Shown piece by piece: positions 47,174-55,528 of a DNA stretch of 64,000 bases. Each line of letters starts with the position of its first letter. Position 1 is the first letter of the stretch. The stretch comes from JAJRTE01 sp964418585 (GTDB taxonomy: Bacteria; Myxococcota_A; UBA796; JAJRTE01). The DNA lies in the NCBI GenBank assembly GCA_964418585.1, contig CAYQMG010000188.1, positions 85,434-149,433 on the forward strand. Direction: 5' to 3'. The translations under genes and the position numbers were made by a program. The notes beneath the pieces are model-generated. The model worked only from the letters and a program-made list of their open reading frames with translations. It was not told where the DNA came from and did not search any database.

Positions 47174-47227
47174 CGCCCGCCCGGTTCGAGCCGCTGCCGG
47201 GTGTGGGGATTCAAGAATCGTGGGGAG

Positions 47228-47872
47228 CTATCGAGGCATGGGGAGACCAACGCAGATGTCACCCCTGCCGGTGAAGCGGTCCAGAGGCGCGCCATGGTCG
47301 TCCAGGCGGTCTGGACCCACGCTGCACAGCCGGTAGCGATCTCCATCCTTGCGATAGAGGAATGGCGCCGCGGAGAATGAGTAAGGGTCGGCGAGTCGGC
47401 TGGTCGCCTGTTCCGGTTCCACCTCCCCGATCGCCCCTGCCGGGTCGTCCGGGTACTGCCCGTTTTCCATCCGGTAGCGTTCGAGAGCCGTGCTTACGTC
47501 CACCAGCCGTCCCAGCGTGATCCCGGGCAGGACCGGTTCCCTCGAGAGGAACGACAGGAACTGGTGGTATCGGTAGAGGTCATAGAGGTAGGCCCCCGTG
47601 GCAATGGACGGTGTGGCCACGGCGACCCAGAACAGGAAGGTCCAACCCCACCAGGGGCGAGGACGGGGGAGGCTCCGCTGAATCTCTTCCCGGAGGGTCG
47701 GCATGCGCTCCTGGCGTTCCTCCACGGGGATGGCGGAGATTTCCTGCTCGCACTCCACACAGACCGCACCGGCTCCCTCCACCACCTCGAGGCATGCGCC
47801 GCAAAAGGGCTGCTCGCAAAGCGCACAGCGGCGGCTCGTGGCCGTTTCCGGGTGGTTCAGGCAGTGTTCCAT
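47228..47872 (-). CDS. B-box zinc finger membrane protein with pseudopilin-like C-terminus
   Basis: A 214-residue protein. Residues 4-45 are a B-box-type zinc finger (CLNHPE, RRCALCEQPFCGACL, CVECEQE). One membrane segment follows (about 75-95). The part after it (VDVSTALERYRMENGQYPDD, LADPYSF and YRLCSVGPD) resembles the C-terminal domain of type II secretion pseudopilin GspG, although there is no prepilin peptidase site at the N-terminus. ATG 47872 lies behind AGGAGG. B-box membrane proteins of this type are frequent in myxobacteria. It is last in the unit behind the Rsm22-like gene, after a short tandem repeat. Confidence 0.78.
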   Translation of the reverse strand: MEHCLNHPETATSRRCALCEQPFCGACLEVVEGAGAVCVECEQEISAIPVEERQERMPTLREEIQRSLPRPRPWWGWTFLFWVAVATPSIATGAYLYDLYRYHQFLSFLSREPVLPGITLGRLVDVSTALERYRMENGQYPDDPAGAIGEVEPEQATSRLADPYSFSAAPFLYRKDGDRYRLCSVGPDRLDDHGAPLDRFTGRGDICVGLPMPR

Positions 47873-47904
47873 TCCCAGTTCCTCCTGGACGGTGTGCGTG
47901 CCGC

Positions 47905-47942
47905 GCTGCAACGCTGCAACGCTGCAACGCTGCAACGCTGCA
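47905..47942. repeat. tandem octamer repeat (GCTGCAAC, 4.75 copies)
   Basis: GCTGCAAC is repeated four times without change, followed by GCTGCA. It lies in the 122-nt gap between the Rsm22-like gene and the B-box gene, 33-70 nt upstream of the B-box start. Copy-number slippage could alter promoter or leader spacing. Confidence 0.85.
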
Positions 47943-47994
47943 TTGTATCTTCCCCTGCCTGGTCCGACAAGCCGGAGGTCCGGTTTCCACCCGG

Positions 47995-49293
47995 TCAGAA
48001 CGGTTCCACATCCACGCAGGAACTTGCGTCGAGCCGCAATTGCCCGGAAGGGCGGCGGGGGGCATCCTGGAGCACGACCCGGTCTCCGCGCCTCACCTGC
48101 CGGAACGGGCGGTTCTGCTCGGTCAGGTGCCGCTTCAGCAGCATGGCTTCGACAAACCCCTCTGGACCACACAGGTGCACAGCAAAGGTCCCGGACGCCT
48201 TGAGGGTGGGGCTCACTGCCCGATAGACCTGGGGTCCCGCGGTGGTCTCGACCACACGGTCGGCCATCCTCTTGGAACCAGCGTCCGGCGAGGGGGAGAT
48301 CCCCTTGCGCTGGAGCAGGAGGTGAGACAGGGCCAGCCTGGGACCTCCCAGGCCGGTTCGGGCCTCGAGTGCCTGAATCCATGGAGGGCGGTCCCACGAA
48401 ATTTCCTGGTGACACCAGTGCTTCCGGTTGATGGCGTTCTCGAGGAGCGGGCAGGGTTCCTGGTGCGTACAGGGCGAGACGACCTCGAGGTCCGGGTGGG
48501 TCCGCACCGCCTCCCTCAGTTCCTGGATTCGTTGCGCCGATGGTTTGAGCGCTGGCTCGAGGATCACGGTGAAGCCTCCCGGGCGGGTGGCGGCGGCCTG
48601 GGCGCAGACCGTGTCGAGGAGTCTCGAGTCGGAGCCGGGAAGTTCATTGATCACATTGCCCAGCACGAGCAGGTGGGGTGCCCCGGGCCCGGGCTCGAGG
48701 ACCTTGCGCCAGGGTCCGTTCTCGAGGTCCAGGGTCACCCGGGGCACAGCAGGGTGGCCGGAAGCGGCGACCCGGTCGGCGATACGGCGGACCCAGCGCA
48801 GTGCAGCCACGCTGTGGTCTCGACCGTGGTAGACCACCTCGCGCACCTGGGACAGCGGCGGGGCGGCGGTTCGAGCCTCCGGGTTGGTGGGCGGGGAGGC
48901 GAGCGTGGCCAGTAGCGCCCACAATTGCGTGCCCGGTCCACACCCGATGTCGAGGACCTCGAGGACATCGGGCAGAGGGGCGCGGGCGTGTCGGAGCATG
49001 CTGCGAAACAGGGCGCGGGACCGAACGAAGTTGGCCGGGAGGTAGTAGATCAGGTAGGCGAGCAGGTGTGGTGTCTCATCCAGATAGCGCGTGCCAGGGA
49101 GTGGGCGGGCTCGAGTCAGCCCGTCGGAGAGGGCCGCTGCTTCCCGGTGGAGCGACCGGGCCAGAGCGACGTCGTCTCCGGGCAGGTCGGGGAATCGAGC
49201 GTGCACCTCGTCGAGAAAGATACGGTACCAGAACGGGTCGCTGGAGGGGTCAGCCATGGGTTTTCCAGAGTCCTCGAGGAGGTCGCCTGTCAT
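47995..49293 (-). CDS. Rsm22-like ribosome-assembly/methyltransferase protein
   Basis: A 432-residue protein of the small-subunit Rsm22 family, related to mitochondrial METTL17. The AdoMet fold shows VLDIGCGPGTQLWALL near residue 112 and LVLGNVINELP near 208. The family's Cys motif is present as CTHQEPCPLL and WCHQE (about 272-295), thought to bind an Fe-S or zinc site, followed by ALSHLLLQR. It probably acts on the small ribosomal subunit. Its ATG 49293 overlaps the TGA of the upstream ATPase gene (ATGA), implying coupled translation; ATG 49257 is an alternative start. Confidence 0.85.
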   Translation of the reverse strand: MTGDLLEDSGKPMADPSSDPFWYRIFLDEVHARFPDLPGDDVALARSLHREAAALSDGLTRARPLPGTRYLDETPHLLAYLIYYLPANFVRSRALFRSMLRHARAPLPDVLEVLDIGCGPGTQLWALLATLASPPTNPEARTAAPPLSQVREVVYHGRDHSVAALRWVRRIADRVAASGHPAVPRVTLDLENGPWRKVLEPGPGAPHLLVLGNVINELPGSDSRLLDTVCAQAAATRPGGFTVILEPALKPSAQRIQELREAVRTHPDLEVVSPCTHQEPCPLLENAINRKHWCHQEISWDRPPWIQALEARTGLGGPRLALSHLLLQRKGISPSPDAGSKRMADRVVETTAGPQVYRAVSPTLKASGTFAVHLCGPEGFVEAMLLKRHLTEQNRPFRQVRRGDRVVLQDAPRRPSGQLRLDASSCVDVEPF

Positions 49294-51704
49294 CCGAGTT
49301 GGCGGTAGCGGCGCAGGAGTGCGCGGGTCCTGAGCAGCAATTCCTCCGGGTCGAACGGTTTGGCCAGGTAGTCGTCGGCGCCCACGTAGAACCCCCGTTT
49401 TACCTGGGGAGGCTCACCTCGAGCCGACAGAAAGAGCACCGGTACCGGCGCGGTCTCCGGCCGCTTTTTCAGTTCCTCGCACACGTCGAATCCGCTCATC
49501 CTGGGCATCATCACATCCAGGATGAACAGGTCAGGCACCTGTTGCTCGGCCTTCTCCAGAACCTCCACCCCGTCGCGCGCCTGCACGATGTCGTAGTCGT
49601 CGGCCAGGGTCAAGGTCACGAGTCGAAGGATCTCCTCGGCATCGTCTGCGATGAGCACTACCGGGCGACGGGACGCCGGGTCCGGTGCCTTGGGTTCAGA
49701 ACCCCGGCCGGAAGAGTCACGCGCCTCCACGGCCGCCGGCGGGGACCCGGAGCGCTCCTGGCCCACAACCGCGGGCGCCGTGCCCTTCGCACCGTCCATG
49801 GTGGCGCCCGTGTCCGGCCCTGCCCCGTGACTCATACCGGCCGAAGGACCCCGCTGGATGATCCGGATACGCCGTCCCGACTCGAGTCCAGGGTAGAGGC
49901 GGAGAGGGGGAGGCGCCGATTCTCCCCTGACCGCAGGCTCACTCCCGGCCATCGCTTCCGGTTCGGCAGGCTGGGGCAACTCACGCCACGGGTCCACCGG
50001 AACCACTCGAGCCACCTCCTCGAGCGTCGTGATTCCCTGGGCGACTTTCCCGAGTGCGTCCTCGAGCAGGGAGACGAGGCCCTCCCTGCGCGCCTGCAGC
50101 CAGATTTCCATCTGGGACGCCCGGTCGAGGAGGAGTTGGCGGGTGAACTCGCTTATGGTCATGATTTCGAACACGCCGACCCTGCCGGCGTATCCGGCAT
50201 AGTGGCAGGAGGGGCAGCCCGGTCCGGCTCTTCTCACCTGATCGCCCAGGTCTCGAGGCTCGATGCCCAGGAGGGCCCAGTCTTCCTCTTCCGGGGCCGC
50301 CACGAACGAGCAATCGCGGCAGACCCGACGGACGAGTCGCTGGGCCACGATGCCGTTGAGCGTGGAGCCCAGGAGATAGGGTGGGACGCCCAGCTCGAGC
50401 AGGCGGGTGATGGCGGCGACGGAGTGTCCGGTGTGGACCGTGGAGAGGACGAGGTGTCCGGTTGCAGCGGCTTCAAACGCGACTTCTGCGGTATTGGCGT
50501 CGCGAATTTCGCCGATGACGATGACATCGGGGTCCTGGCGCAGGATGGAGCGGACGGCGCGGTCGAAGGTCATGCCTGCCCTGGGGTTGACCTGGATCTG
50601 GGTGATTCCGGGGAGGGAATACTCGATGGGATCCTCGATGGCGATGATGGAGGTGGTTTCGGAGCAGAGTCTTTGGATGGTGGCATAGAGTGTGGTGGAT
50701 TTGCCGCTGCCGGTGGGGCCGACGCAAAGGACGATTCCTTGAGGTTGGGAGACCAGGCGGTAGTAGCTCCTCATGCTTTCGGGTTCCCAACCGAGGTCGC
50801 CGAGGTCGGTTTTGAGCATGGAAGGGTCGAGGATTCTGATGACGACCTTTTCGCCGAACTGGCTGGGAATGGTGGCGATTCTGAGGTCCACGGAACGGTT
50901 TCCGAGCCTGGCGGTGGTTTTTCCGTCCTGGGGTTTCATGCCGTCGAGGTCGAGGCTGCCGACCACCTTGATCCGGCTGAACAGGGGAGGCCCGGCCCAC
51001 TTGGGCAGGGAGAGCACGTCGCGCAGCATGCCGTCGATCCGGAACCGGATCCGGATGTCGTTCGCCTGGGATTCGAAATGGATGTCGGAAGCGTGACGCT
51101 CGATGGCATTGACCAGGAGGAAGTTGAGCAGGTCCACGTAGCCGCCATAGCCCTCGCCTTTCAGATGACCGATGATGCGTTTCTGGTCCAGCTCGAGCGT
51201 GATGGGCGAGACCACGGGCGCCCGCATGTCCTCGTCGATGTCGTGGAGGAGTTTGTGGGCTTGCTGCTCCAGCGAGTAGTGTCGGTCGATGGCGGTTCGC
51301 AGTTTTTTTTCGGTGGTGGCCAGGGGGGTGACGGTGGCATGGAGAAGGAACTCGAGGTCGCGGATGGCGTCGATGTCCCTGGGGTTGACCATGGCCACCT
51401 GCACCATGCCGCTGGAGAGTCGTGTGATGGGCATGGCGAGGTGACGCTCGACCCAGGAGCGGGAGACCTGGGCCACGAGGGCCGGGTCGACGCGGACCCG
51501 GGTGGGATCCACATAGGGGATGCCCCACTGTGCGGCCAGGGATTCCATGAGTTTTTCAGCGTCCAGGACGCCGAGGTCGAGGAGAATATGGCCGAGGAGT
51601 CGGCGTTCCCCCTCCTGTTGCCGTTTCAATGCCAATGAGAGGGTCTCTTCGTCGAGATAGCCTCGAGAGAGCAGGATTTCCCCGATTCGTTTGTTCGTCA
51701 CCAT
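49290..51704 (-). CDS. GspE/PilB-type secretion ATPase fused to a response-regulator receiver domain
   Basis: An 804-residue protein. An MshEN/GspE N-terminal domain (about 1-150, IGEILLSRGYLDEETL) precedes the ATPase: SDIHFE box, Walker A GPTGSGKST near 330, Asp box, Walker B VIVIGEIRD near 395, His box and the zinc-binding CRDC ... CPSC pairs. It powers type IV pilus or type II secretion assembly. After a Pro/Gly/Ala linker (about 570-680), a receiver domain (about 683-800) has the DDAEE acidic pocket, phospho-acceptor Asp near 729 (LFILDVMMP), conserved Ser in LFLSA and Lys in AKPFDPEE. The N-terminal neighbour is a sensor kinase gene. The ribosome site GGAGG is 1 nt from ATG 51704, so GTG 51701 might be the real start. 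Confidence 0.94.
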   Translation of the reverse strand: MVTNKRIGEILLSRGYLDEETLSLALKRQQEGERRLLGHILLDLGVLDAEKLMESLAAQWGIPYVDPTRVRVDPALVAQVSRSWVERHLAMPITRLSSGMVQVAMVNPRDIDAIRDLEFLLHATVTPLATTEKKLRTAIDRHYSLEQQAHKLLHDIDEDMRAPVVSPITLELDQKRIIGHLKGEGYGGYVDLLNFLLVNAIERHASDIHFESQANDIRIRFRIDGMLRDVLSLPKWAGPPLFSRIKVVGSLDLDGMKPQDGKTTARLGNRSVDLRIATIPSQFGEKVVIRILDPSMLKTDLGDLGWEPESMRSYYRLVSQPQGIVLCVGPTGSGKSTTLYATIQRLCSETTSIIAIEDPIEYSLPGITQIQVNPRAGMTFDRAVRSILRQDPDVIVIGEIRDANTAEVAFEAAATGHLVLSTVHTGHSVAAITRLLELGVPPYLLGSTLNGIVAQRLVRRVCRDCSFVAAPEEEDWALLGIEPRDLGDQVRRAGPGCPSCHYAGYAGRVGVFEIMTISEFTRQLLLDRASQMEIWLQARREGLVSLLEDALGKVAQGITTLEEVARVVPVDPWRELPQPAEPEAMAGSEPAVRGESAPPPLRLYPGLESGRRIRIIQRGPSAGMSHGAGPDTGATMDGAKGTAPAVVGQERSGSPPAAVEARDSSGRGSEPKAPDPASRRPVVLIADDAEEILRLVTLTLADDYDIVQARDGVEVLEKAEQQVPDLFILDVMMPRMSGFDVCEELKKRPETAPVPVLFLSARGEPPQVKRGFYVGADDYLAKPFDPEELLLRTRALLRRYRQLG

Positions 51705-51824
51705 GCCTCCGACTGGTATCCTGTTGTCGGCGCCTCCGCAATGCAGCCTCCGGGCCCGGCCACTCGCGCCCGGTCCTGACCCCGCGGCCCCTCGTGAACG
51801 GGCCCCTGGGCGTTCCAGGCCCGG

Positions 51825-53831
51825 TCAGTCTCGATCGGTGTCCGAGTCCTCCCGTGACGCCTCATCTCCCGTGTCCTCGACGGTCCCGGCGACAGGAAAC
51901 CTGAGGGTGAAGGTGCTCCCCTTGCCAACGTCCGAGACCACGTCTATTGTGCCCCCCTGTGCTTCCGCGAGTTGCTTGCAGATGTAGAGTCCCAACCCTG
52001 CCCCGCCGGACAGCCGCGTGTCTCCCTGAGTCACCTGGTAGAACTTGTCGAACAGGTGAGGGATGGCCTCCGCCGGGATGCCACGCCCGGTGTCCTCGAC
52101 GGCCATGTGGACCGTTCCCGCGTCGCGCCAGGCCCGAAGCGTGATGGTGCCTCCCGGTTCGGTGAACTTGAGCGCATTGTTCAGCAAGTTGCCCAGGATC
52201 TGCTGCAACCGGAACGGGTCCACGTGGATGCGTGTGTCCGGCACCTCCCGAATGTCCACCTCCAGGGTGAGGCCCCGGCTCTGCACGCTGCCTCGTATCC
52301 GTCCGGCGGCTGTCCTGGCTTCCTCGAACGGGTCCACGAGGGCCGGGTTGATGGGGAGATTCTGTCCCTCGATCCGTGTGATGTCGAGCAGATTTTGCAC
52401 CATTTCCTTCAGGATTCGGCTCTGGTCCACGATCGTCTGCACGAACTCCCGCTGCGTTTCGGTCAGGTGCCCCCCCTTGCCCATCACCAGGAGGCGGCTG
52501 TACCCTTCGATGGAGGTCAGCGGCGTTTTCAGTTCATGGGTGACCACGGAGAGGAAGTCGCGCTTCATGCGCTCCAGTTCGTGTTCCCGGCTCACGTCCC
52601 GCAGCACCACCACGACCTCGCCCGCTCCTTCCCGGCGCACCGGTTCGACTCGAGCCACCACGTGCCGTTCCTTTCCGCCCTGGAGGGCCAGAACGATTTC
52701 GATGTCCTGTCCGAGTTTTTCGAGGAGGGAACCGTCTCCCAGTTCCGGGAGTACACGGTCCAGGGGAACACCACGGACAGGGCGCATGGCCGACCCCTGG
52801 CGGTCGGACAGGATTTCCTGGGCGCGCGGGTTGAACTCCGTGATGCGCTCCCGGTCGTCCAGAACGAGCACGCCGTCGGAGAGGCTGTAGAGGATACAGG
52901 AGAGTTCGTGGGTGCGAGCGTCGAGGCGGGTGATGAGGCTGACCAGGCGTTCGCGCATGGTCTCCATGCTCTGGGCCAGTTCCCGGATCTCGGTGGCCGC
53001 ATCAGGGGTGGAGAGCATATCCTCGATCCGGCCTGCAGCGACGGCGCCGGCGGCGCTCCTGAGTTTTTCCAGGGGGATGCTGAGGACGGTCCGGAGTCGG
53101 AACGCCATTCCCATGGTGATGAGACCAAAGATGACCACGTAGCCCATGACCCAGGGAATCCAGGGCGTGGACTTGTCGATCCAGTCCGGGCGCACCTGGG
53201 TGGCGAGGAGGGCGAGTTCGCCGAGCAGGGTTCGGTACTGGCGGTTGAGACGCGCCAGAAGGGCCTGCCCAGCGTCGTCGAGACGCAGCACGGACAGGTC
53301 CTGGTCTCCTGCAGCGAGGGCGTCGATCATGCCGGCTGTCACCGGGGGAGTCTGACCCGGGGTTCCCGTGGCGGCCGGAGACGCACCGGGCGTGGCCTCG
53401 AGCACTGGACCGAGTGTCCCCCCGGCTGTGTCGGCGCCGCCCTGTTCGGTGCGGCGTTCCTCCATGTATGCGAGCCACTCGCCCACGAGGCGGTCGTATG
53501 CGCCCAGGTGTCGTTGCACCACGTGGGCGGCCTTGCCCAGGGCGGCCAGATCGTGCATGACCTCCTGGAGGACGGAGCGGGGGTCGGTGTTCCGTGGAGC
53601 CTCCTGCCCGTGGCCTCGTACCGCCATCAGGAGCAGGTCGTTCTGAACCTCGTTGACCGCGTCCATGGCTGCTCGCACACTGGTATCGGAAGGGGTGGGG
53701 CCGGCGAGGATGGCGCGAAACAGAACCGTGGCGCCGGCGGCCAGGGCCACCGCGTTGAAGGTGGAAAGAAGGAGGAGGACACTGAGGCGGAATCGAATCC
53801 CGTGTCGGTCTCCTTCCAGGAGCCCGGACAT
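51825..53831 (-). CDS. membrane sensor histidine kinase (HAMP-PAS-HisKA-HATPase)
   Basis: A 668-residue inner-membrane kinase. First membrane segment about 15-38, a periplasmic helical region of about 190 residues with a Pro/Thr/Gly-rich loop, second membrane segment about 225-250, HAMP (to about 310), PAS (about 310-415), HisKA with the phospho-acceptor His432 in THELKTPLTSIEGY, and HATPase with NLLNNALKFT, DTGRGIP and GGAGLGLYI. ATG 53831 is used; the GTG at 53876, with GGGAGG upstream, is in frame. It lies 120 nt before the ATPase-receiver gene and may phosphorylate that receiver domain; the specificity is inferred from adjacency. Confidence 0.94.
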   Translation of the reverse strand: MSGLLEGDRHGIRFRLSVLLLLSTFNAVALAAGATVLFRAILAGPTPSDTSVRAAMDAVNEVQNDLLLMAVRGHGQEAPRNTDPRSVLQEVMHDLAALGKAAHVVQRHLGAYDRLVGEWLAYMEERRTEQGGADTAGGTLGPVLEATPGASPAATGTPGQTPPVTAGMIDALAAGDQDLSVLRLDDAGQALLARLNRQYRTLLGELALLATQVRPDWIDKSTPWIPWVMGYVVIFGLITMGMAFRLRTVLSIPLEKLRSAAGAVAAGRIEDMLSTPDAATEIRELAQSMETMRERLVSLITRLDARTHELSCILYSLSDGVLVLDDRERITEFNPRAQEILSDRQGSAMRPVRGVPLDRVLPELGDGSLLEKLGQDIEIVLALQGGKERHVVARVEPVRREGAGEVVVVLRDVSREHELERMKRDFLSVVTHELKTPLTSIEGYSRLLVMGKGGHLTETQREFVQTIVDQSRILKEMVQNLLDITRIEGQNLPINPALVDPFEEARTAAGRIRGSVQSRGLTLEVDIREVPDTRIHVDPFRLQQILGNLLNNALKFTEPGGTITLRAWRDAGTVHMAVEDTGRGIPAEAIPHLFDKFYQVTQGDTRLSGGAGLGLYICKQLAEAQGGTIDVVSDVGKGSTFTLRFPVAGTVEDTGDEASREDSDTDRD

Positions 53832-54097
53832 CAACGACGTGTGCCGGTTGTTCCCGGAAATGCTCGAGGAGTTCACAACGGCGACTACCCTCCCGGGGAG
53901 GCTGTCGGCCGCGATCTGGTGCGGTCGCGCCTCCCACCCGATGTCCCCCACGACGGGCCCGGACCGGTCGGTGGGCCGACAGGGACGCAAGGGGTGAGCA
54001 CGTTCAAGGTCGTTTCCCTGAAGTCGTACCACCGGTGCAGCGTCGTGGCGCTGCGCACGGTTTCAGGCTCCACGGGAACGGCCGGTCGGCCAGGGGC

Positions 54098-54436
54098 TCA
54101 CCCGTCCCTGGGACCGGCTTCGGTCGAAGACTGCGTCGGGTGGTTGCGTATCCACTCCTGTACCGCGTTCAGGTCGGACCGGAGGTCGCGCAAGGCGGTC
54201 TCGATCTGAACACGCCGGCGGATCTCGCTCGAGACGAATGTGCAAAATCCGCCCAGGCCCAGTCCTATGAAAATCAAGAGGGGTACGTTCTTGAGCAACA
54301 GGGCGGAGCCGAGCACCAAGAAGGCGAATGCAATGGTGAAAACGATGCCGGCGACCCGATAGTAGCCCGCCTTCTGCAAGGTGTCGGGCCCGAACATCAC
54401 CTGCCAGAATCCCCTGCGTTCCGTTGCTTCGGTCAT
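54098..54436 (-). CDS. small two-helix membrane protein
   Basis: A 112-residue protein with two membrane segments close together (about 33-50 and 54-72) and a charged, helical C-terminal tail (IRRRVQIETALRDLRSDLNAV). ATG 54436 has a GGAGGT ribosome site 7 nt upstream. No family recognised; the hairpin plus coiled tail layout is common in small envelope-stress or assembly proteins. It is upstream of the sensor kinase by 266 nt, a gap in which I see nothing but the possible extended kinase start, and divergent from the DUF6962-like gene. Confidence 0.72.
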   Translation of the reverse strand: MTEATERRGFWQVMFGPDTLQKAGYYRVAGIVFTIAFAFLVLGSALLLKNVPLLIFIGLGLGGFCTFVSSEIRRRVQIETALRDLRSDLNAVQEWIRNHPTQSSTEAGPRDG

Positions 54437-54619
54437 GACTCGCACCTCCAACCCGTGTCGCGTCCGAAATCGCGGCCGCGGCGTGACCCCCCTGCTGCAA
54501 CCCCCGCGTCCGCACCTGGCAGCCGGTCGACAGTCCCAGTGCCTGTCCAGTCGTCACAACCATTCCTGTATCGCACCGGCGAAGAGGATGTCAAGCGCCG
54601 TCTGGTGCTGCTGTTTCCG

Positions 54620-54648
54620 TTGCGCTCGACTCGTGCTCCGCCTATAAT
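54620..54648 (+). promoter_or_regulatory. possible promoter with perfect TATAAT
   Basis: TATAAT (54643-54648) 17 nt after TTGCGC (54620-54625). The transcript would have a leader of about 23 nt before ATG 54678. Confidence 0.5.
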
Positions 54649-54677
54649 GCTCCCTTTTTCTTCAGCCGGAGCCGTCG

Positions 54678-55373
54678 ATGGGAACACCAAGCATTGAGGT
54701 GTGCAGTGTCCTGGTCCGGGAACCCACCACACTGCTCACAGACCTTGTCCTGTCCGTTGCTTGCTTCTGGTACGCCTGGGCCGTGTGGAAGCGGACGGAC
54801 ACCCAGCCTCTCGCCGGGTTCTGGACACTCTTCTTCGGCGCCATGGCCGTTTCCACCCTCCTGGGTGGTCTGGCTCACGGGTTCGATTACGCTTTCGGAA
54901 AAACCGCTCGAGTCGCTTCCTGGATGGCAGCCGGAGTGGCTGTCTTCTGTGCCGAACAGGCAACCATTCCGGTCGTGTCGGGAAAACGGAAGAAAAAAAT
55001 GCTCGGATGGCTCACCTGGCTTCAGTTGGCCCTTTTCGTGGGCGCGGTGCTCTCGTTTCGCACCTTCACGGTCGTCACGGTGAATACCGCCGTGGGACTC
55101 CTGGGCCTGGTCACGGCTGTCCATTTTCACAGGTATCGCAAAACGTTGGACACAGGCAGCGGGTATATCGTGGCCGGTATCCTGCTGAGCGGGGTGACCG
55201 CGATCATCCATCAGTTCAGGATTTCGCCCCACCCCTGGTTCAATCACAACGATCTGAGCCACATCATCCTGCTCTTCTGTCTCTACCTGCTCATGGTCGG
55301 GGCGAGGTCTGCGGCGCCGCTCGCGGAGGTCCGTGTCTCCCTGCCTGTGCAGGCCGGACGGGAAAGGGGCTGA
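54678..55373 (+). CDS. DUF6962-like polytopic membrane protein
   Basis: A 231-residue protein with seven hydrophobic segments. EPTTLLTDLVLSV at the N-terminus and WFNHNDLSHIILLFCLYLL near the end fit the DUF6962 family. The acidic residue early in the chain, a His in the middle (GGLAHGFDYAF) and the NHNDLSH motif recall the CREST superfamily (ceramidases, PAQR receptors, Per1), in which Asp and His residues form a metal-dependent hydrolase site; that is a suggestion only. GGAG precedes the ATG by 6 nt. It lies 155 nt before the UbiA fusion gene on the same strand. Confidence 0.72.
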   Translation: MGTPSIEVCSVLVREPTTLLTDLVLSVACFWYAWAVWKRTDTQPLAGFWTLFFGAMAVSTLLGGLAHGFDYAFGKTARVASWMAAGVAVFCAEQATIPVVSGKRKKKMLGWLTWLQLALFVGAVLSFRTFTVVTVNTAVGLLGLVTAVHFHRYRKTLDTGSGYIVAGILLSGVTAIIHQFRISPHPWFNHNDLSHIILLFCLYLLMVGARSAAPLAEVRVSLPVQAGRERG

Positions 55374-55528
55374 GGCCGCAGGGCGCCGCGTCCCCTGACC
55401 CCTGTCGGCACCGAACACCGTGGGAACAACGGGGCCGGTCCGGGGCCGGGGCTCTCGAGCATGGAACCACAGGGTGAAGTCCCGGGAACCTCGGGCGGCC
55501 AGGGCAAAGCGATCAAGGTAGTTCGAGC

